DNA from: Elusimicrobia bacterium GWA2_61_42
Lineage (GTDB): Bacteria > Elusimicrobiota > Elusimicrobia > Elusimicrobiales > UBA9959
NCBI GenBank assembly: GCA_001799615.1
Contig: MGTU01000022.1
Coordinates: 1-64,000, forward strand
Direction: 5' to 3'
Length of the DNA: 64,000 nt
A program made the position numbers and the translations under genes. A model generated the notes under the pieces. It did no database searches, was not told where the DNA came from, and was given only the letters and a program-made list of their open reading frames with translations. Below are positions 24,922 to 33,652 of the stretch, piece after piece; positions within the stretch are counted from its first letter, which is position 1, and each line of letters begins with the position of its first letter.

Positions 24922-26201
24922 CCGAGCCTAAAGTTTATACCGTCAGCGAGCTCAGCCAGGGCATCAAGTACCTGCTGGAGACCAATTTTCGGGAGCTCTG
25001 GGTCGAGGGCGAGATCTCCGGGCTCAAGATCTCCTCGCTGGGGCATACCTATTTCGACCTGAAGGACGCCAATTCCAATATCTCCGGCGTGCTGTTCCGG
25101 GGCTTCGGCGCTAACCTCAAGTTCGACCTGCAGAACGGCCTGCTGGTGCGGGTGCGCGGCAATATCACCACTTACGATAAACAGAGCAAGTACCAGCTGA
25201 TGGCCAAAGAGGTGGTGCCGGCCGGCATAGGCCCCCTGCAGCTGGCCTTCGAACAGCTGAAGAAAAAACTGGCGGCCGAGGGCCTCTTCGACCAGGCCAG
25301 GAAACGGCCCATCCCCGCGCTGCCGCAGAAAATAGCGGTGGTCACCTCGCCCACCGGCGCGGCCATCCGTGACATCCTTTCCATACTTGAACGGCGCTAC
25401 GCCAACATGCACATCATCATAGCCCCGGTGAAGGTGCAGGGCCAGGGCTCCAAAGAAGAGATAGCCCAGGCGATAAAAGACCTCAACGAGGGATTCCCGG
25501 ACATAGACGTGATGCTGGTCGGGCGCGGCGGCGGGTCCATGGAGGACCTCTGGGCCTTCAACGAGGAGATCGTGGCCCGCGCCATAGCGGGTTCCAAAAT
25601 ACCGGTGATCTCCTGCGTGGGGCACGAGACGGATTTTACGATCGCGGACTTCGTGGCCGACCTGCGCGCGCCCACGCCTTCGGCTGCGGCCGAGCTGGTG
25701 GTCAAGAGCAAGGTGGAGCTGGCGGCCAATATCTCCGGGCTGGAGAAGCGCCTGCTGCAGAGCCTGCGCATCTATTACGAGAACCTGCAGGGCAAGTTCC
25801 ACCGGCTGGTCGCCAGCCGGCCCATGGTCAACCCGCTGGTCCTGCTCGAGCGGCCCACCCGCCGCTTCGACGACGCGGTGGAGGAACTCTTCGCCGCTTC
25901 GGCGGACCGGGTGCGCAACGCCGGCGAGAAACTTAATTTACAGACGGAAAAGCTCAAAGCGCTGAGCCCGCTTTTTCCGCTCAAAAAGGGCTACGCCATC
26001 ATCAAGGACGTTAAGGGCAGGGCGGTTAAGACCGCCGCCGCCCTGGCTCCGGGCGACAGGCTTTCACTGCAGTTCGCGCAGGGTAAGGCGGAAGCCGAGG
26101 TGCTCAGCAGTTCTTCGCCGGAAGCGCCCCAGCCGGGCCCGGCGAAGACCGAAAAGAAAAGCGAAGAGCGGGGCGGGGCCCAACAGGAGACTTTATGGTA
26201 A
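24918..26201 (+). CDS. xseA: Exodeoxyribonuclease VII large subunit
   Basis: The 427-aa protein begins with an OB fold (YTVSELSQGIKYLLETNFRELWVEGEISGLK), then the catalytic domain with KIAVVTSPTGAAIRDIL, DVMLVGRGGGSMEDLWAFNEE and PVISCVGHETDFTIADFVADLRAPTPSAAAE, the family's most conserved run. A long coiled coil follows, and a Pro/Glu tail. With XseB it degrades single-stranded DNA from both ends. Coupled to rarA (ATGA) and xseB (7-nt overlap). Confidence 0.97.
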   Translation: MTEPKVYTVSELSQGIKYLLETNFRELWVEGEISGLKISSLGHTYFDLKDANSNISGVLFRGFGANLKFDLQNGLLVRVRGNITTYDKQSKYQLMAKEVVPAGIGPLQLAFEQLKKKLAAEGLFDQARKRPIPALPQKIAVVTSPTGAAIRDILSILERRYANMHIIIAPVKVQGQGSKEEIAQAIKDLNEGFPDIDVMLVGRGGGSMEDLWAFNEEIVARAIAGSKIPVISCVGHETDFTIADFVADLRAPTPSAAAELVVKSKVELAANISGLEKRLLQSLRIYYENLQGKFHRLVASRPMVNPLVLLERPTRRFDDAVEELFAASADRVRNAGEKLNLQTEKLKALSPLFPLKKGYAIIKDVKGRAVKTAAALAPGDRLSLQFAQGKAEAEVLSSSSPEAPQPGPAKTEKKSEERGGAQQETLW

Positions 26202-26440
26202 AAAAAACCAGCGGCGGTTTCGAGGAAAAACTGGGGAAACTGGAGGAGATCGTGGGCAAGCTCGAGGACGAGAACACGCCTATCGAGGAGTCGCTTTCCC
26301 TGTTCGAGGAAGGCGTGGCCATTTCCAGGGAGCTCTCGGTAAAGCTCGAGGAAGTTAAGCGCAAGATAGAGGTGCTCCGCAAGGACGCCGAAGGCAAGCT
26401 GAAGCTGGAAACTTTCGAGAACGAAGACAGCGAGCAGTAA
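26195..26440 (+). CDS. xseB: Exodeoxyribonuclease VII small subunit
   Basis: The 81-aa protein has the XseB pattern FEEKLGKLEEIVGKLEDENTPIEESLSLFEEGVAISREL, the core helical hairpin that wraps the large subunit, followed by KLEEVKRKIEVL. It ends in an acidic tail. Overlaps xseA. The operon ends at a bidirectional terminator shared with apbE. Confidence 0.95.
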   Translation: MVKKTSGGFEEKLGKLEEIVGKLEDENTPIEESLSLFEEGVAISRELSVKLEEVKRKIEVLRKDAEGKLKLETFENEDSEQ

Positions 26441-26474
26441 GCAAAGCCAGGGTTCTGCGCGGTCGGTCCGCGCT

Positions 26475-26500
26475 AAAAAAGCCGGCAACCCGGCTTTTTT
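26475..26500. terminator. Bidirectional terminator between xseB and apbE
   Basis: A symmetric stem AAAAAAGCCGG/CCGGCTTTTTT with a CAAC loop lies between convergent genes. Confidence 0.92.
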
Positions 26501-26526
26501 ATTTTATCGGCCGTTCCGCCGCCGCC

Positions 26527-27552
26527 TTACAGATCCAGTACGCCCAGGATAGCCTTCTCGGTCTTCCATCTGGCCTTGCTGTCGCCGTTCAGCAGTACGG
26601 ACGGCCGGCCGCGGCCGTCTACCCAGACCGCGGCCGACCCTTTTACGCCGCCGAGCAGTTCGAACGCTTTTTCCCTGCCCAGCACGGCCAGCGCGGTAGA
26701 CGCCATAAAACGCTCATCCTCGATCCCGGGATAATAGATGGTAAGGGTGGAGAAATCCTTTATGGGGTAGCCGGTGCGCAGGTCCAGGATATGGGAGTAA
26801 AGCTTTCCCTCTATCTCGACGAAAATATCCTGCCCTGAAGAAGAAATTATCACCCCTTCCTCGAAAGTGAACAGCCCCAGGTTGCTGGTCCTGTCCAGGG
26901 GGTCCTGCACGCGGTACGTCCAGGGCCTTTTGCCGTAGACCAGCGTGTTGCCGCCAAGGCGCAGCTGCACGGGGTACGCCGGCGCCCGCTCTTTAAGGAT
27001 CTTATAGGCGCGCTCAAAACAATAGCCGCGCAGCAGGCCGCCCAGGTTTATCTGCACGGGCTGGGAGAACCTCACCATTTTCCTGGCCGTGTCCACCTGT
27101 ACGTATTTCGAGCCTATGCGCTGCAGGGCTTTGTCTATGGCCTCTTTGGCCGGCAGCTTCCTGCTGGAGGCGGCCTCTTTCCAGATCGGCCACAGCGGGG
27201 CGAAAGTTATGTCGAACGCGCCTTCCGTAAGCCGGGAATAATCCAGCGCCAGGAGCAGCAGGCGCATGAACTCGTCGGTGACCGGCACCCATTCCTTAGC
27301 GGCCTTCTTGTTCACCAGCGAGGTGAGGCTGTAGGCGTCGATGTAGTTGAATTCGCCGCTGATCCGCTCCCATTCACCGAATACCTCGTCGGCCAGCGCC
27401 TTTGCCCCGCTCGTGTTCGGCCCGTACGCCCTGAACTGGGCGGGGGTGCTCATGATGACGGCTTTCTGGGTGAAAGTCGCGGTGCTGCCGCGCCTGGAAC
27501 AGCCCGGGACGAACAGCGACAGCGCCGAAAGCAGCAAGATCGTTTTTTTCAT
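26527..27552 (-). CDS. apbE: ApbE-family FAD:protein FMN transferase (lipoprotein)
   Basis: The 341-aa protein has a lipoprotein signal (LFVPGC). ApbE motifs: FNYIDAYSLTSLVN, the flavin-binding region EGAFDITFAPLWPIW, INLGGLLRGYCFERA where most members have DLGGIAKGYA, LRLGGNTLVYG, and SHILDLRTGYP near the metal site. ApbE attaches FMN to Thr of membrane proteins such as NqrB/C and RnfG. None of those targets is in the window. Monocistronic. Confidence 0.92.
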   Translation of the reverse strand: MKKTILLLSALSLFVPGCSRRGSTATFTQKAVIMSTPAQFRAYGPNTSGAKALADEVFGEWERISGEFNYIDAYSLTSLVNKKAAKEWVPVTDEFMRLLLLALDYSRLTEGAFDITFAPLWPIWKEAASSRKLPAKEAIDKALQRIGSKYVQVDTARKMVRFSQPVQINLGGLLRGYCFERAYKILKERAPAYPVQLRLGGNTLVYGKRPWTYRVQDPLDRTSNLGLFTFEEGVIISSSGQDIFVEIEGKLYSHILDLRTGYPIKDFSTLTIYYPGIEDERFMASTALAVLGREKAFELLGGVKGSAAVWVDGRGRPSVLLNGDSKARWKTEKAILGVLDL

Positions 27553-27630
27553 ATTAAACCCCGCCCGCCTATTCTACCAAAACAAGACGGCTTCCACCGC
27601 AAGCGCGATCCTGACGGCGCAAACCCCCTG

Positions 27631-27658
27631 TTGACACTTTTAAAATAATTTGTAAGAT
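27631..27658 (+). promoter_or_regulatory. Near-consensus promoter of the DUF2267 gene
   Basis: A perfect TTGACA, a 16-nt A/T-rich spacer and TAAGAT preceded by TG. It strongly resembles the promoter at 16506. The ~100-nt leader downstream has hairpins GGGATA-GAAA-TATCCC and GTAA...TTAC. Confidence 0.7.
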
Positions 27659-27767
27659 GACCGTGGGGGGATAGAAATATCCCGGATCTCAAATGTAAGG
27701 CAGCGGGAACCTCGCTTTTACGGCGCGGCGCCCTGACTGCCGGCTAAAAGGGTAAATAGGGGGAAAA

Positions 27768-28415
27768 ATGAACAAAAACACAAAAGTAACCACCATGGCC
27801 AGGCACTGCTATACCGAGGCCTATACCAACTACCTGCGCAGCGGCAACCTGGAAGAGGCCACGCGGCAGGTGGCGCACGACATCTACGTCAACAGGGGGA
27901 CCGCGCCCGGCACCCAGCAGGGGGACTGGCAGAAGGCGGAGAGGATCACCCGGGAATGGCCGCAGACCATAACCGAGGCCTCGCAGGCGCACTTGTTCGA
28001 CAAGGCGCTGTCCAAGACCCGCCAGTGGCTTAAGGAGATAGAGCTGGAACTGGACCTCAACAACCCTAACGACGCCTACCGGGCGCTGCGCGCGGTGCTG
28101 CACGCCGTGCGCGACAGGCTGCCGGTAAAGGAAAGCGCCGAGTTCGCCGCCCAGCTGCCCATGATGGTGCTGGGTATGTATTATTCCGGCTGGACGCCGA
28201 TGAATAAGCCCGAGAAGACGCGCAATATGGACGAGTTCATGGACCACGTGGCGGCGCAGCTGCCGCAGGGCATGGACCCCATGCGCGTCACCCAGGGCAT
28301 CATCAGCGTGCTGGAGCGGCATATCTCGGCCGGGGAGATAAAGGACGTGCGCCGGAACTTCCCCGAGCACCTGCGCGAACTCTGGGAAGAGGTTTCGGAG
28401 AATAGCCGCCGCTGA
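27768..28415 (+). CDS. DUF2267-domain protein
   Basis: The 215-aa protein has a DUF2267 domain at about residues 80-205: LFDKALSKTRQWLKEIELEL, NDAYRALRAVLHAVRDRLPVKESAEFAAQLPMMVLGMYYSGWTP and the end VLERHISAGEIKDVRRNFPEHLRELW. The N-terminal 75 residues (ARHCYTEAYTNYLRSGNLEEA...DWQKAERI) resemble a DUF2934-type stretch. DUF2267 proteins are often stress-related and abundant, but biochemistry is lacking. The strong promoter, structured leader and SD AGGGGG suggest high expression. Confidence 0.85.
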   Translation: MNKNTKVTTMARHCYTEAYTNYLRSGNLEEATRQVAHDIYVNRGTAPGTQQGDWQKAERITREWPQTITEASQAHLFDKALSKTRQWLKEIELELDLNNPNDAYRALRAVLHAVRDRLPVKESAEFAAQLPMMVLGMYYSGWTPMNKPEKTRNMDEFMDHVAAQLPQGMDPMRVTQGIISVLERHISAGEIKDVRRNFPEHLRELWEEVSENSRR

Positions 28416-28433
28416 AGCCGGCCCCTGCGCCTG

Positions 28434-28463
28434 AAAAAGGCCCTTTATGGGGGGGCCTTTTTT
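28434..28463 (+). terminator. Terminator after the DUF2267 gene
   Basis: Stem AAAAAGGCCC/GGGCCTTTTT with a nine-base loop, followed by T. A TAACAT box for the next gene follows at 28471. Confidence 0.9.
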
Positions 28464-28482
28464 AATTTAGTAACATATAGGC

Positions 28483-29217
28483 ATGAAAACGCGCCTGGAC
28501 GTCGCCTGCGTCGAGAACGGTCTTTTTGAAAGCCGCGAGAAAGCGCTGCGCGCCATAATGGCGGGCCTGGTGACGGTCAACGGCCGTCCGGCCGACAAAG
28601 CCGGCCAGCAGGTGCGCGACGGCGACTTGATAGAGCTGGTGAAAAGCGACTGCCCTTACGTTTCGCGCGGCGGCCTTAAGCTTAAAGGCGCCATAGACGG
28701 CTTTAAAGTGGCGGTCAAAGGCAGGATCTGCCTGGACGTGGGCGTGGCCACCGGGGGCTTTACCGACTGTTTCCTGCAGGAAGGCGCGGCGAAAGTCTAC
28801 GCCGTTGACGTGGGGGAAGGCCAGCTGCACGAGAAAATGAAGGTCCACCCGCAGGTGGTCTTCATGCCGCAGATCAACGCCCGGTTCCTCGAACCCAAGA
28901 TGTTTCCCGAATCCCCGCAGCTCTGCGCCATAGACGTTTCATTCATTTCTCTCCGGCTGATACTGGGCCCGGTTTTCAGCGTGCTGGCCAAAGGCGGGGA
29001 AGTGATAGCGCTGGTAAAGCCGCAGTTCGAGCTCGCGCCGGGCGACCTGAAGCGCGGTATCGTCAAATCCGAAGACCTGCGCCAGAAGGCCATGGAGAAC
29101 ATGCGGGCCTTCCTTAAAGAAGCCCTGCCCGGCGCCAAAGAGAAAGGGCTGCTGGACTCCCCGATCAAGGGAGCCAAAGGCAACCTGGAATTCCTGTGGT
29201 ACCTGGAAAAGCGGTAG
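28483..29217 (+). CDS. tlyA: TlyA-family rRNA 2'-O-methyltransferase
   Basis: The 244-aa protein has an N-terminal S4 RNA-binding domain (RLDVACVENGLFESREKALRAIMAGLVTVNG) and an FtsJ-like methyltransferase domain: YVSRGGLKLKGAI, CLDVGVATGGFTDCFLQEGA (SAM loop), AIDVSFISLRLIL and ALVKPQFELAPGD, with a K-D-K-E-type set. It ends SPIKGAKGNLEFLWYL. Known members methylate ribosomal RNA riboses. TAACAT lies six bases before the ATG and there is no SD, so it may be leaderless. Confidence 0.94.
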   Translation: MKTRLDVACVENGLFESREKALRAIMAGLVTVNGRPADKAGQQVRDGDLIELVKSDCPYVSRGGLKLKGAIDGFKVAVKGRICLDVGVATGGFTDCFLQEGAAKVYAVDVGEGQLHEKMKVHPQVVFMPQINARFLEPKMFPESPQLCAIDVSFISLRLILGPVFSVLAKGGEVIALVKPQFELAPGDLKRGIVKSEDLRQKAMENMRAFLKEALPGAKEKGLLDSPIKGAKGNLEFLWYLEKR

Positions 29218-29362
29218 GGCCGCAAGCCCGCCCGGCCCGAACCCCGCGCCGGGCGCGCCGCCCTTGTTTACGCCCCAAACCGCGCAGGCCTGGTTCTACA
29301 AGCGGAAATTCAACAAATGGCCGGAGAGCCGTACCGGCATTTGCGCCGCCGCGGGTAAATAT

Positions 29363-29410
29363 TATAATCTTTAGGTACAGGGGGCGGACTATAGGGTCCG
29401 CCTTTTTTTT
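29363..29410 (+). terminator. Terminator 3' of tlyA, overlapped by a TATAAT box
   Basis: Stem GGCGGAC/GTCCGCC (29383-29402) plus eight T is a clear terminator. A perfect TATAAT (29363-29368) with TTGCGC 16 nt upstream lies just before it, so a transcript from that box would meet the hairpin about 10 nt in. It could be plain termination or an attenuator for the small lipoprotein gene. Nothing else is seen between 29218 and 29469. Confidence 0.7.
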
Positions 29411-29469
29411 GGATTTAGTAATTATAACCGCAAGCGTAAGTTTGCGGAACTTCATAGGAGAACTCACAA

Positions 29470-29640
29470 ATGAAAAAGATAGCACTGTTCGCCCTGCCCC
29501 TCGTAGCCCTTATGTTCGCCGTTGCCTGCAAGAAGCAGGAAGCCGCCCCTGTCGCCGCCGACCAGGTTGCCGGCACCGCCACCGAAGCCGCGCCCGTCGC
29601 GACCCCGGAAGCCGCCCCCGCCGCCGAGAAAACCAAATAA
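29470..29640 (+). CDS. Small Ala/Pro-rich lipoprotein
   Basis: The 56-aa ORF is too short for the track. It has a lipoprotein signal MKKIALFALPLVALMFAVAC, then KKQEAAP and a low-complexity Ala/Pro/Val/Glu tail ending EKTK. AGGAG precedes the ATG by nine bases and an 11-bp terminator follows, so it is a real transcription unit. It resembles small envelope lipoproteins with disordered mature parts; the role is unknown. Confidence 0.75.
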   Translation: MKKIALFALPLVALMFAVACKKQEAAPVAADQVAGTATEAAPVATPEAAPAAEKTK

Positions 29641-29661
29641 GCGGCAGCCAAAGCTGAAACC

Positions 29662-29699
29662 GCCGGCGCCCGTTCTTTATCGGGCGCCGGCTTTTTTTT
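29662..29699 (+). terminator. Terminator after the small lipoprotein gene
   Basis: An 11-bp perfect stem GCCGGCGCCCG/CGGGCGCCGGC with loop TTCTTTAT and eight T. Confidence 0.95.
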
Positions 29700-29792
29700 A
29701 GCTTCCAAATTGATTAGAATTTACGGGAAGCGTTTTTATCCTCGCGGTACCCGTTACTATACCGTAAGCTTGGCGGACTTCAGGAGGCAGGC

Positions 29793-30755
29793 ATGACCGT
29801 ATTTTTAAAATTATTCGCGCTGCTCATACTGCTTTCACCGGGGGCGTCCGCTTTTGAATGCCCCCAGGCGGCGCAGCCGGGCGCCGCCGCGGCCGAAAAA
29901 GCCGAAGATTGCCCCTGGGCCGGCGCCGCGCGCCTGCTGGGGGAGAAGGCCGACAAGAACGAAAACCTGGAGCCGGTGTTCGCGGCCCACGCGCCCGGAG
30001 TGCTCAGGCAGCTGGAGACCGACCGCGCCTCCGGCGTGCTCGGGCTCTGGGGCGAGAGCATCAATTACGACGAGCTGGCCAACGGCGTGATCGTTCACCC
30101 CGGGATCCTGAGCTTTATCGCTTCGCGCCTGGGGGCCGCCCAGCCCCGCGGGAAAATAGCGCATGCCGGGCTGGAGCACACCTACGGCTACCTTTTCAGC
30201 CTGCTGCCGACGAAGTTCGGCTTTAAGCGCGCGCGCTGGGTGCGCCCCGACCTGGAGGACGGCCTCGGCCTGCGGCGCGGCAGCGCCGGCCCCGCCCCCG
30301 CCGAGGGGACCCTGCTGGCCAACATAACCTGCCTGGCCGGCAGCATTGCGCTGAAGGACGACGCCGCGGCTTCCGCGGAGCTTTCCAAGGTCCTGCCGCA
30401 TTGCGGCGCGTCTATAAGAGCTTACGCCTCGCGGCCCGTAAGGCGGGGCCGGCTCACCGAAGAGACCGTCCTGCCCGGCGGCCGCAAGATAGTGCTGCGC
30501 ACCGACTTCGCGCCGTTCCTGAAGGCAGCCGGGGGCAACAGCCACCTGCTCGTTTACTCGGTCTACGACTCTGCCCGGGGCCGCGCCAGCCTCATCAGCG
30601 CGTTCCCCGTTAACGAGGGCTTTGTTAAGAACGCCATTTCCCCGGCGGGGCTGGGCGCCGGTAAACCGGTGCAGACCCGCTACAACGCCTATGTGGAAGG
30701 ACTTACCGGCGCCGGCAAGTTCAAAGGGCTCCGCTCCGTTTCCGTCATAGAATGA
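29793..30755 (+). CDS. Secreted protein, unrecognised
   Basis: The 320-aa protein has a signal peptide (MTVFLKLFALLILLSPGASA). Two Cys near the start (FECPQ, EDCPWAG) and two in TCLAGS and PHCGAS may pair. Motif-like parts are GLEHTYGYLFSLLPTKFGFKRARWVRPDLE and HLLVYSVYDSARGRASLISAFPVNEGFV; I do not recognise a family. It overlaps the next gene by 4 nt, so the two work together, probably in the envelope. SD AGGAGG. Confidence 0.65.
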   Translation: MTVFLKLFALLILLSPGASAFECPQAAQPGAAAAEKAEDCPWAGAARLLGEKADKNENLEPVFAAHAPGVLRQLETDRASGVLGLWGESINYDELANGVIVHPGILSFIASRLGAAQPRGKIAHAGLEHTYGYLFSLLPTKFGFKRARWVRPDLEDGLGLRRGSAGPAPAEGTLLANITCLAGSIALKDDAAASAELSKVLPHCGASIRAYASRPVRRGRLTEETVLPGGRKIVLRTDFAPFLKAAGGNSHLLVYSVYDSARGRASLISAFPVNEGFVKNAISPAGLGAGKPVQTRYNAYVEGLTGAGKFKGLRSVSVIE

Positions 30756-32251
30756 GCAAGCTTCTGCCGATCCCGCTGCTGGCCCTGCTGTGCGGCTGCG
30801 GCAACTATTTCTCCGTCAGGGTGCCTTACCAGGCGCCGGATATGCCCGGCGCGGCCGCGGCGCGCCCGGCCCTTTCAGCCCTTTACGTAGTGGTAAAAAC
30901 CCCGCCCGAAGAAGAAGCGGGCGCGCTGGGTTCGCTCGCGGGCGCGCTGCTGAACGGGACCGGTCCCGATTTCAGGCCCGCCGTCCTGGCCCGTAAGGCC
31001 GCCGCCGCGCTGGACCGGCCCGGAGCGAAAGTGTGCGCCTGGCGGGTGGATAAGACCGGCCAGGCAGAAGACGGCTTCGCGCCGCTGGTGAAACCCTCCG
31101 GCCTGCTGGTGATAAGCGCGCGGCGGCCTTCCGTTTCCGCCAGGAAAGAGGAGCGCTCCACGGTCTATTACGACAAGAAAAGACAGAAGCAGACCGTCAA
31201 GAACAAAGTCTGGGCGTATTCCGCCTCGCTGAGCGCGGAGATCGGGCTTTATACCTGGCCCGGCATGGAGCTCCTGGATTCCTGGGGCGACACTTCCGCC
31301 TACGCCGAGGACCGGTTCGATAATGCCAAAGCCCCGGGCGACTGGTACGCCGAGAACGAAGAAAAGATCTTTTCCGCGCTGACCCCTAAGCTGGTCAACC
31401 GCTACGCCGGGCGCCCCGTGCTCCGGTCGCGCGTGGTCTTCACCGCTAAAAAAGACCCGGAGTCGTCCGAGGCCGCCAGGCTGGCGCGGCAGAACGACTG
31501 GGATAAGGCCGCGGAGATCTGGCTGAGGCGCGCGGCCGCGTCAGGCGGCTGGCGCGACTACCTGGGGCTGGCCGTTGCGGCCGAACTTAAGAAGGACTAT
31601 GCCGGCGCGGCCGACTACTACCGCCAGGCGGAAAAGCGGGCGGCAGGGGATAAGGACGGCGCGAAGGTCTTCTGGGGACAGATCTACCAGGACCTGGAAT
31701 TCGCCGCCTCCACCCGCGCGGCCGCCGGCTGCGGCGGCGGCTGGTTCGGAATTAAAACGGCCCTCCTCCCTTTCTCCGACGAAACCACCAGCATCGACGG
31801 GCCTCCGCTGGTGCGGCAGCTGGTGTATGAGCGGCTGAAGGCAGGCGGCTACAGCCTTTTATCCCTGGAGGAAACCGACGAGATCCTCCGGCGGCACGGC
31901 TTCAGCGACGGCGGCCAGCTGGCCGCGGCGAAGCCGGAGGAAATAGCAGGGTGGCTGGGGGCCGGGCGCCTGGTCTATGGCAATATAACCGATTTCGGCG
32001 AGATAATGGCCGGCGTTTACAACCGCCGCATGGTAAAGGGCGCGGCCCGCGTCTGGGACGCGGGTACGGGCAAGGAGCTGGTGCTGGAGGAGAGCGTGGT
32101 GAAGGTGAAGACGCCGAAAAGCCTGGCGGGCGGTCTGTTCAGCCAGCTCGCCAAGGGCCTGGCCGAACGTATCAAGAACAAGCCGCTCGCCTACGAGTCC
32201 GGCCTGTTCTCCCTGCAGCTGACCGAAAACCTGCCCAACGCCCTTAAGTAA
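30752..32251 (+). CDS. Lipoprotein with GNA1162-like C-terminal domain
   Basis: The 499-aa protein has a lipoprotein signal (LLALLCGC). Residues ~230-310 hold helical TPR-like pairs (ARLARQNDWDKAAEIWLRRAA, ELKKDYAGAADYYRQAEKRA). The C-terminal ~170 residues resemble GNA1162/DUF799 and CsgG-like lipoproteins: ALLPFSDETTSIDGPPLVRQLVYERLKAGGY, DEILRRHGFSDGGQL, and LGAGRLVYGNITDFG. Such domains form outer-membrane-linked assemblies. Overlaps the preceding secreted protein gene. Its stop lies one base from the end of the convergent methyltransferase gene, with no terminator between. Confidence 0.75.
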   Translation: MSKLLPIPLLALLCGCGNYFSVRVPYQAPDMPGAAAARPALSALYVVVKTPPEEEAGALGSLAGALLNGTGPDFRPAVLARKAAAALDRPGAKVCAWRVDKTGQAEDGFAPLVKPSGLLVISARRPSVSARKEERSTVYYDKKRQKQTVKNKVWAYSASLSAEIGLYTWPGMELLDSWGDTSAYAEDRFDNAKAPGDWYAENEEKIFSALTPKLVNRYAGRPVLRSRVVFTAKKDPESSEAARLARQNDWDKAAEIWLRRAAASGGWRDYLGLAVAAELKKDYAGAADYYRQAEKRAAGDKDGAKVFWGQIYQDLEFAASTRAAAGCGGGWFGIKTALLPFSDETTSIDGPPLVRQLVYERLKAGGYSLLSLEETDEILRRHGFSDGGQLAAAKPEEIAGWLGAGRLVYGNITDFGEIMAGVYNRRMVKGAARVWDAGTGKELVLEESVVKVKTPKSLAGGLFSQLAKGLAERIKNKPLAYESGLFSLQLTENLPNALK

Positions 32252-32252
32252 T

Positions 32253-33533
32253 CTAGTCGCGCTCGAAGACGATCAGGGTTTCGGCGTGCGGGGTGTTGGG
32301 GTAGAAGTCGAAGCCGGCCGAGCGGGTGATCTTGTACTTCTCCATGAAGAAAGCCGCGTCCCGGCCCTGCGTGATAGGATTGCAGGACAGGTAAATTATT
32401 TTTTTCGGCAGTATTTCCATTATCCGCTTGATGACCTTATTGTGCAGCCCCGCGCGCGGCGGGTCCAGCACCAGGATATCCGTGCCGTCGAAAAGATCGT
32501 CCGCGGTCTTCTCCGACAGCGAACAGACCATCTCGAAATTGGTCGCCCCGTTGGCGGCGGCGTTGAGGGCCGCGTATTTAGCGGAGTTGGGCGACGCCTC
32601 CACCGCGTACACTTTGTCCGCCAGGTCCCGCAGCGTCAGGCCTATCACCCCTACGCCGGAGTACAGGTCCACCAGCTTGCCGCATTTAAAGGCGGCGCCC
32701 CGGATCTCCTTAAGGGCCTCTTCGAAGAGGTCCATGTTGTTCTGGAAGAAACAGTCGAAGCCGTAGGAGAACTTGCTGCCCAGGATCTCCTCGGTGACGA
32801 AATCGTTGCCCCAGGAATTGATGATCCCGTCCACCTGGCTCACCGAGCTGATCGGGTTGGAGTAAACGGCCAGGAAGCCGTCCAGGCCTTCGATGTTCAT
32901 TTCGGGCAGCGCTATGTCCTGGCGCTTCATGAACAGGGCGGCCACGCGCGAGCCTGGATTCTTGGCCTCGCGGATGATCAGGGTCTTCAAATCCGCGGTG
33001 GAAAGTTTAAGGCCGTTCAGGACGGCCAGCACCTTGACGGCGGCGGCGTTGGCGGCCGGGCTGATCAGCGCGCAGCCTTCCGGCAGCAGGTATTTCTCGC
33101 GGAAATTACCGCGTTTGTGGAAGGCGAAGGAGAGCGCGCCGGGCTCGCCGGTAAAGCTGTATTCTATCTTGGTGCGGTAGCCGAAGATCTGTTTCGCGGC
33201 GTAGAACTTGTCCAGGCGGATGGTCTCTTTGGTGGTCTGGTACAGCAGGTCCTCGATAAGGCCTTTCTTCGTCTCGCACTGCAGCTCGTAGTCCATCACC
33301 TGCCAGGGCGAGCAGCTGAGGTAATGGTCCTCTTTGGGCGCCACGCGGCGGGGGGAAGGGGTGATGATCTCCAGAAGTTCAGCCTCGGCGAAATTCTTTT
33401 TTTCGAAAGTGACGCGGACGCGGGCGGTCTCGTCCGGCAGGACGCCGTAGCAGAATACCACCTTGCCCTCGCTCCGGCCCAGGGCTTTGCCCTCTCCTAC
33501 TATCTTCTTGAATTCAAGCGTGATTTCGCGCAT
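32253..33533 (-). CDS. RNA uracil-5-methyltransferase (TrmA/RlmD family)
   Basis: The 426-aa protein has an N-terminal TRAM-like domain (EFKKIVGEGKALGRSEGKVVFCYGVLPDE) and a SAM-dependent methyltransferase core: FFQNNMDLFE, KLVDLYSGVGVIGLTLRDLADKVYAVE, ILVLDPPRAGLHNKVIK, and the catalytic Cys in IIYLSCNP. The final HAETLIVFERD supplies the general base. The region that holds the 4Fe-4S cluster in RlmD reads HYLSCSPWQVMDYE, missing the CGGC pair, so the cluster is probably absent. The target uridine (tRNA or 23S) cannot be assigned. Confidence 0.9.
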   Translation of the reverse strand: MREITLEFKKIVGEGKALGRSEGKVVFCYGVLPDETARVRVTFEKKNFAEAELLEIITPSPRRVAPKEDHYLSCSPWQVMDYELQCETKKGLIEDLLYQTTKETIRLDKFYAAKQIFGYRTKIEYSFTGEPGALSFAFHKRGNFREKYLLPEGCALISPAANAAAVKVLAVLNGLKLSTADLKTLIIREAKNPGSRVAALFMKRQDIALPEMNIEGLDGFLAVYSNPISSVSQVDGIINSWGNDFVTEEILGSKFSYGFDCFFQNNMDLFEEALKEIRGAAFKCGKLVDLYSGVGVIGLTLRDLADKVYAVEASPNSAKYAALNAAANGATNFEMVCSLSEKTADDLFDGTDILVLDPPRAGLHNKVIKRIMEILPKKIIYLSCNPITQGRDAAFFMEKYKITRSAGFDFYPNTPHAETLIVFERD

Positions 33534-33652
33534 AGTGGTCTTTATTCCCGACGCAGCTTAGGTAGAATTTTACCGCGGACTTCCCGGCTATAAGGAATCT
33601 ATCTCCGGGGCCGATTGTTTTATATACTACTATTTTAATAGGGGAAGCGATA

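Noticed and set aside
29218-29372. Open frame after tlyA ending in WFYKRKFNKWPESRTG...YYNL
   Set aside because: No ATG/GTG start or SD in frame and no family match. It might be a gene remnant, but the evidence is too thin to list.
32286-33593. 435-aa plus-strand ORF opposite the methyltransferase
   Set aside because: Antisense shadow of a gene with clear catalytic motifs.
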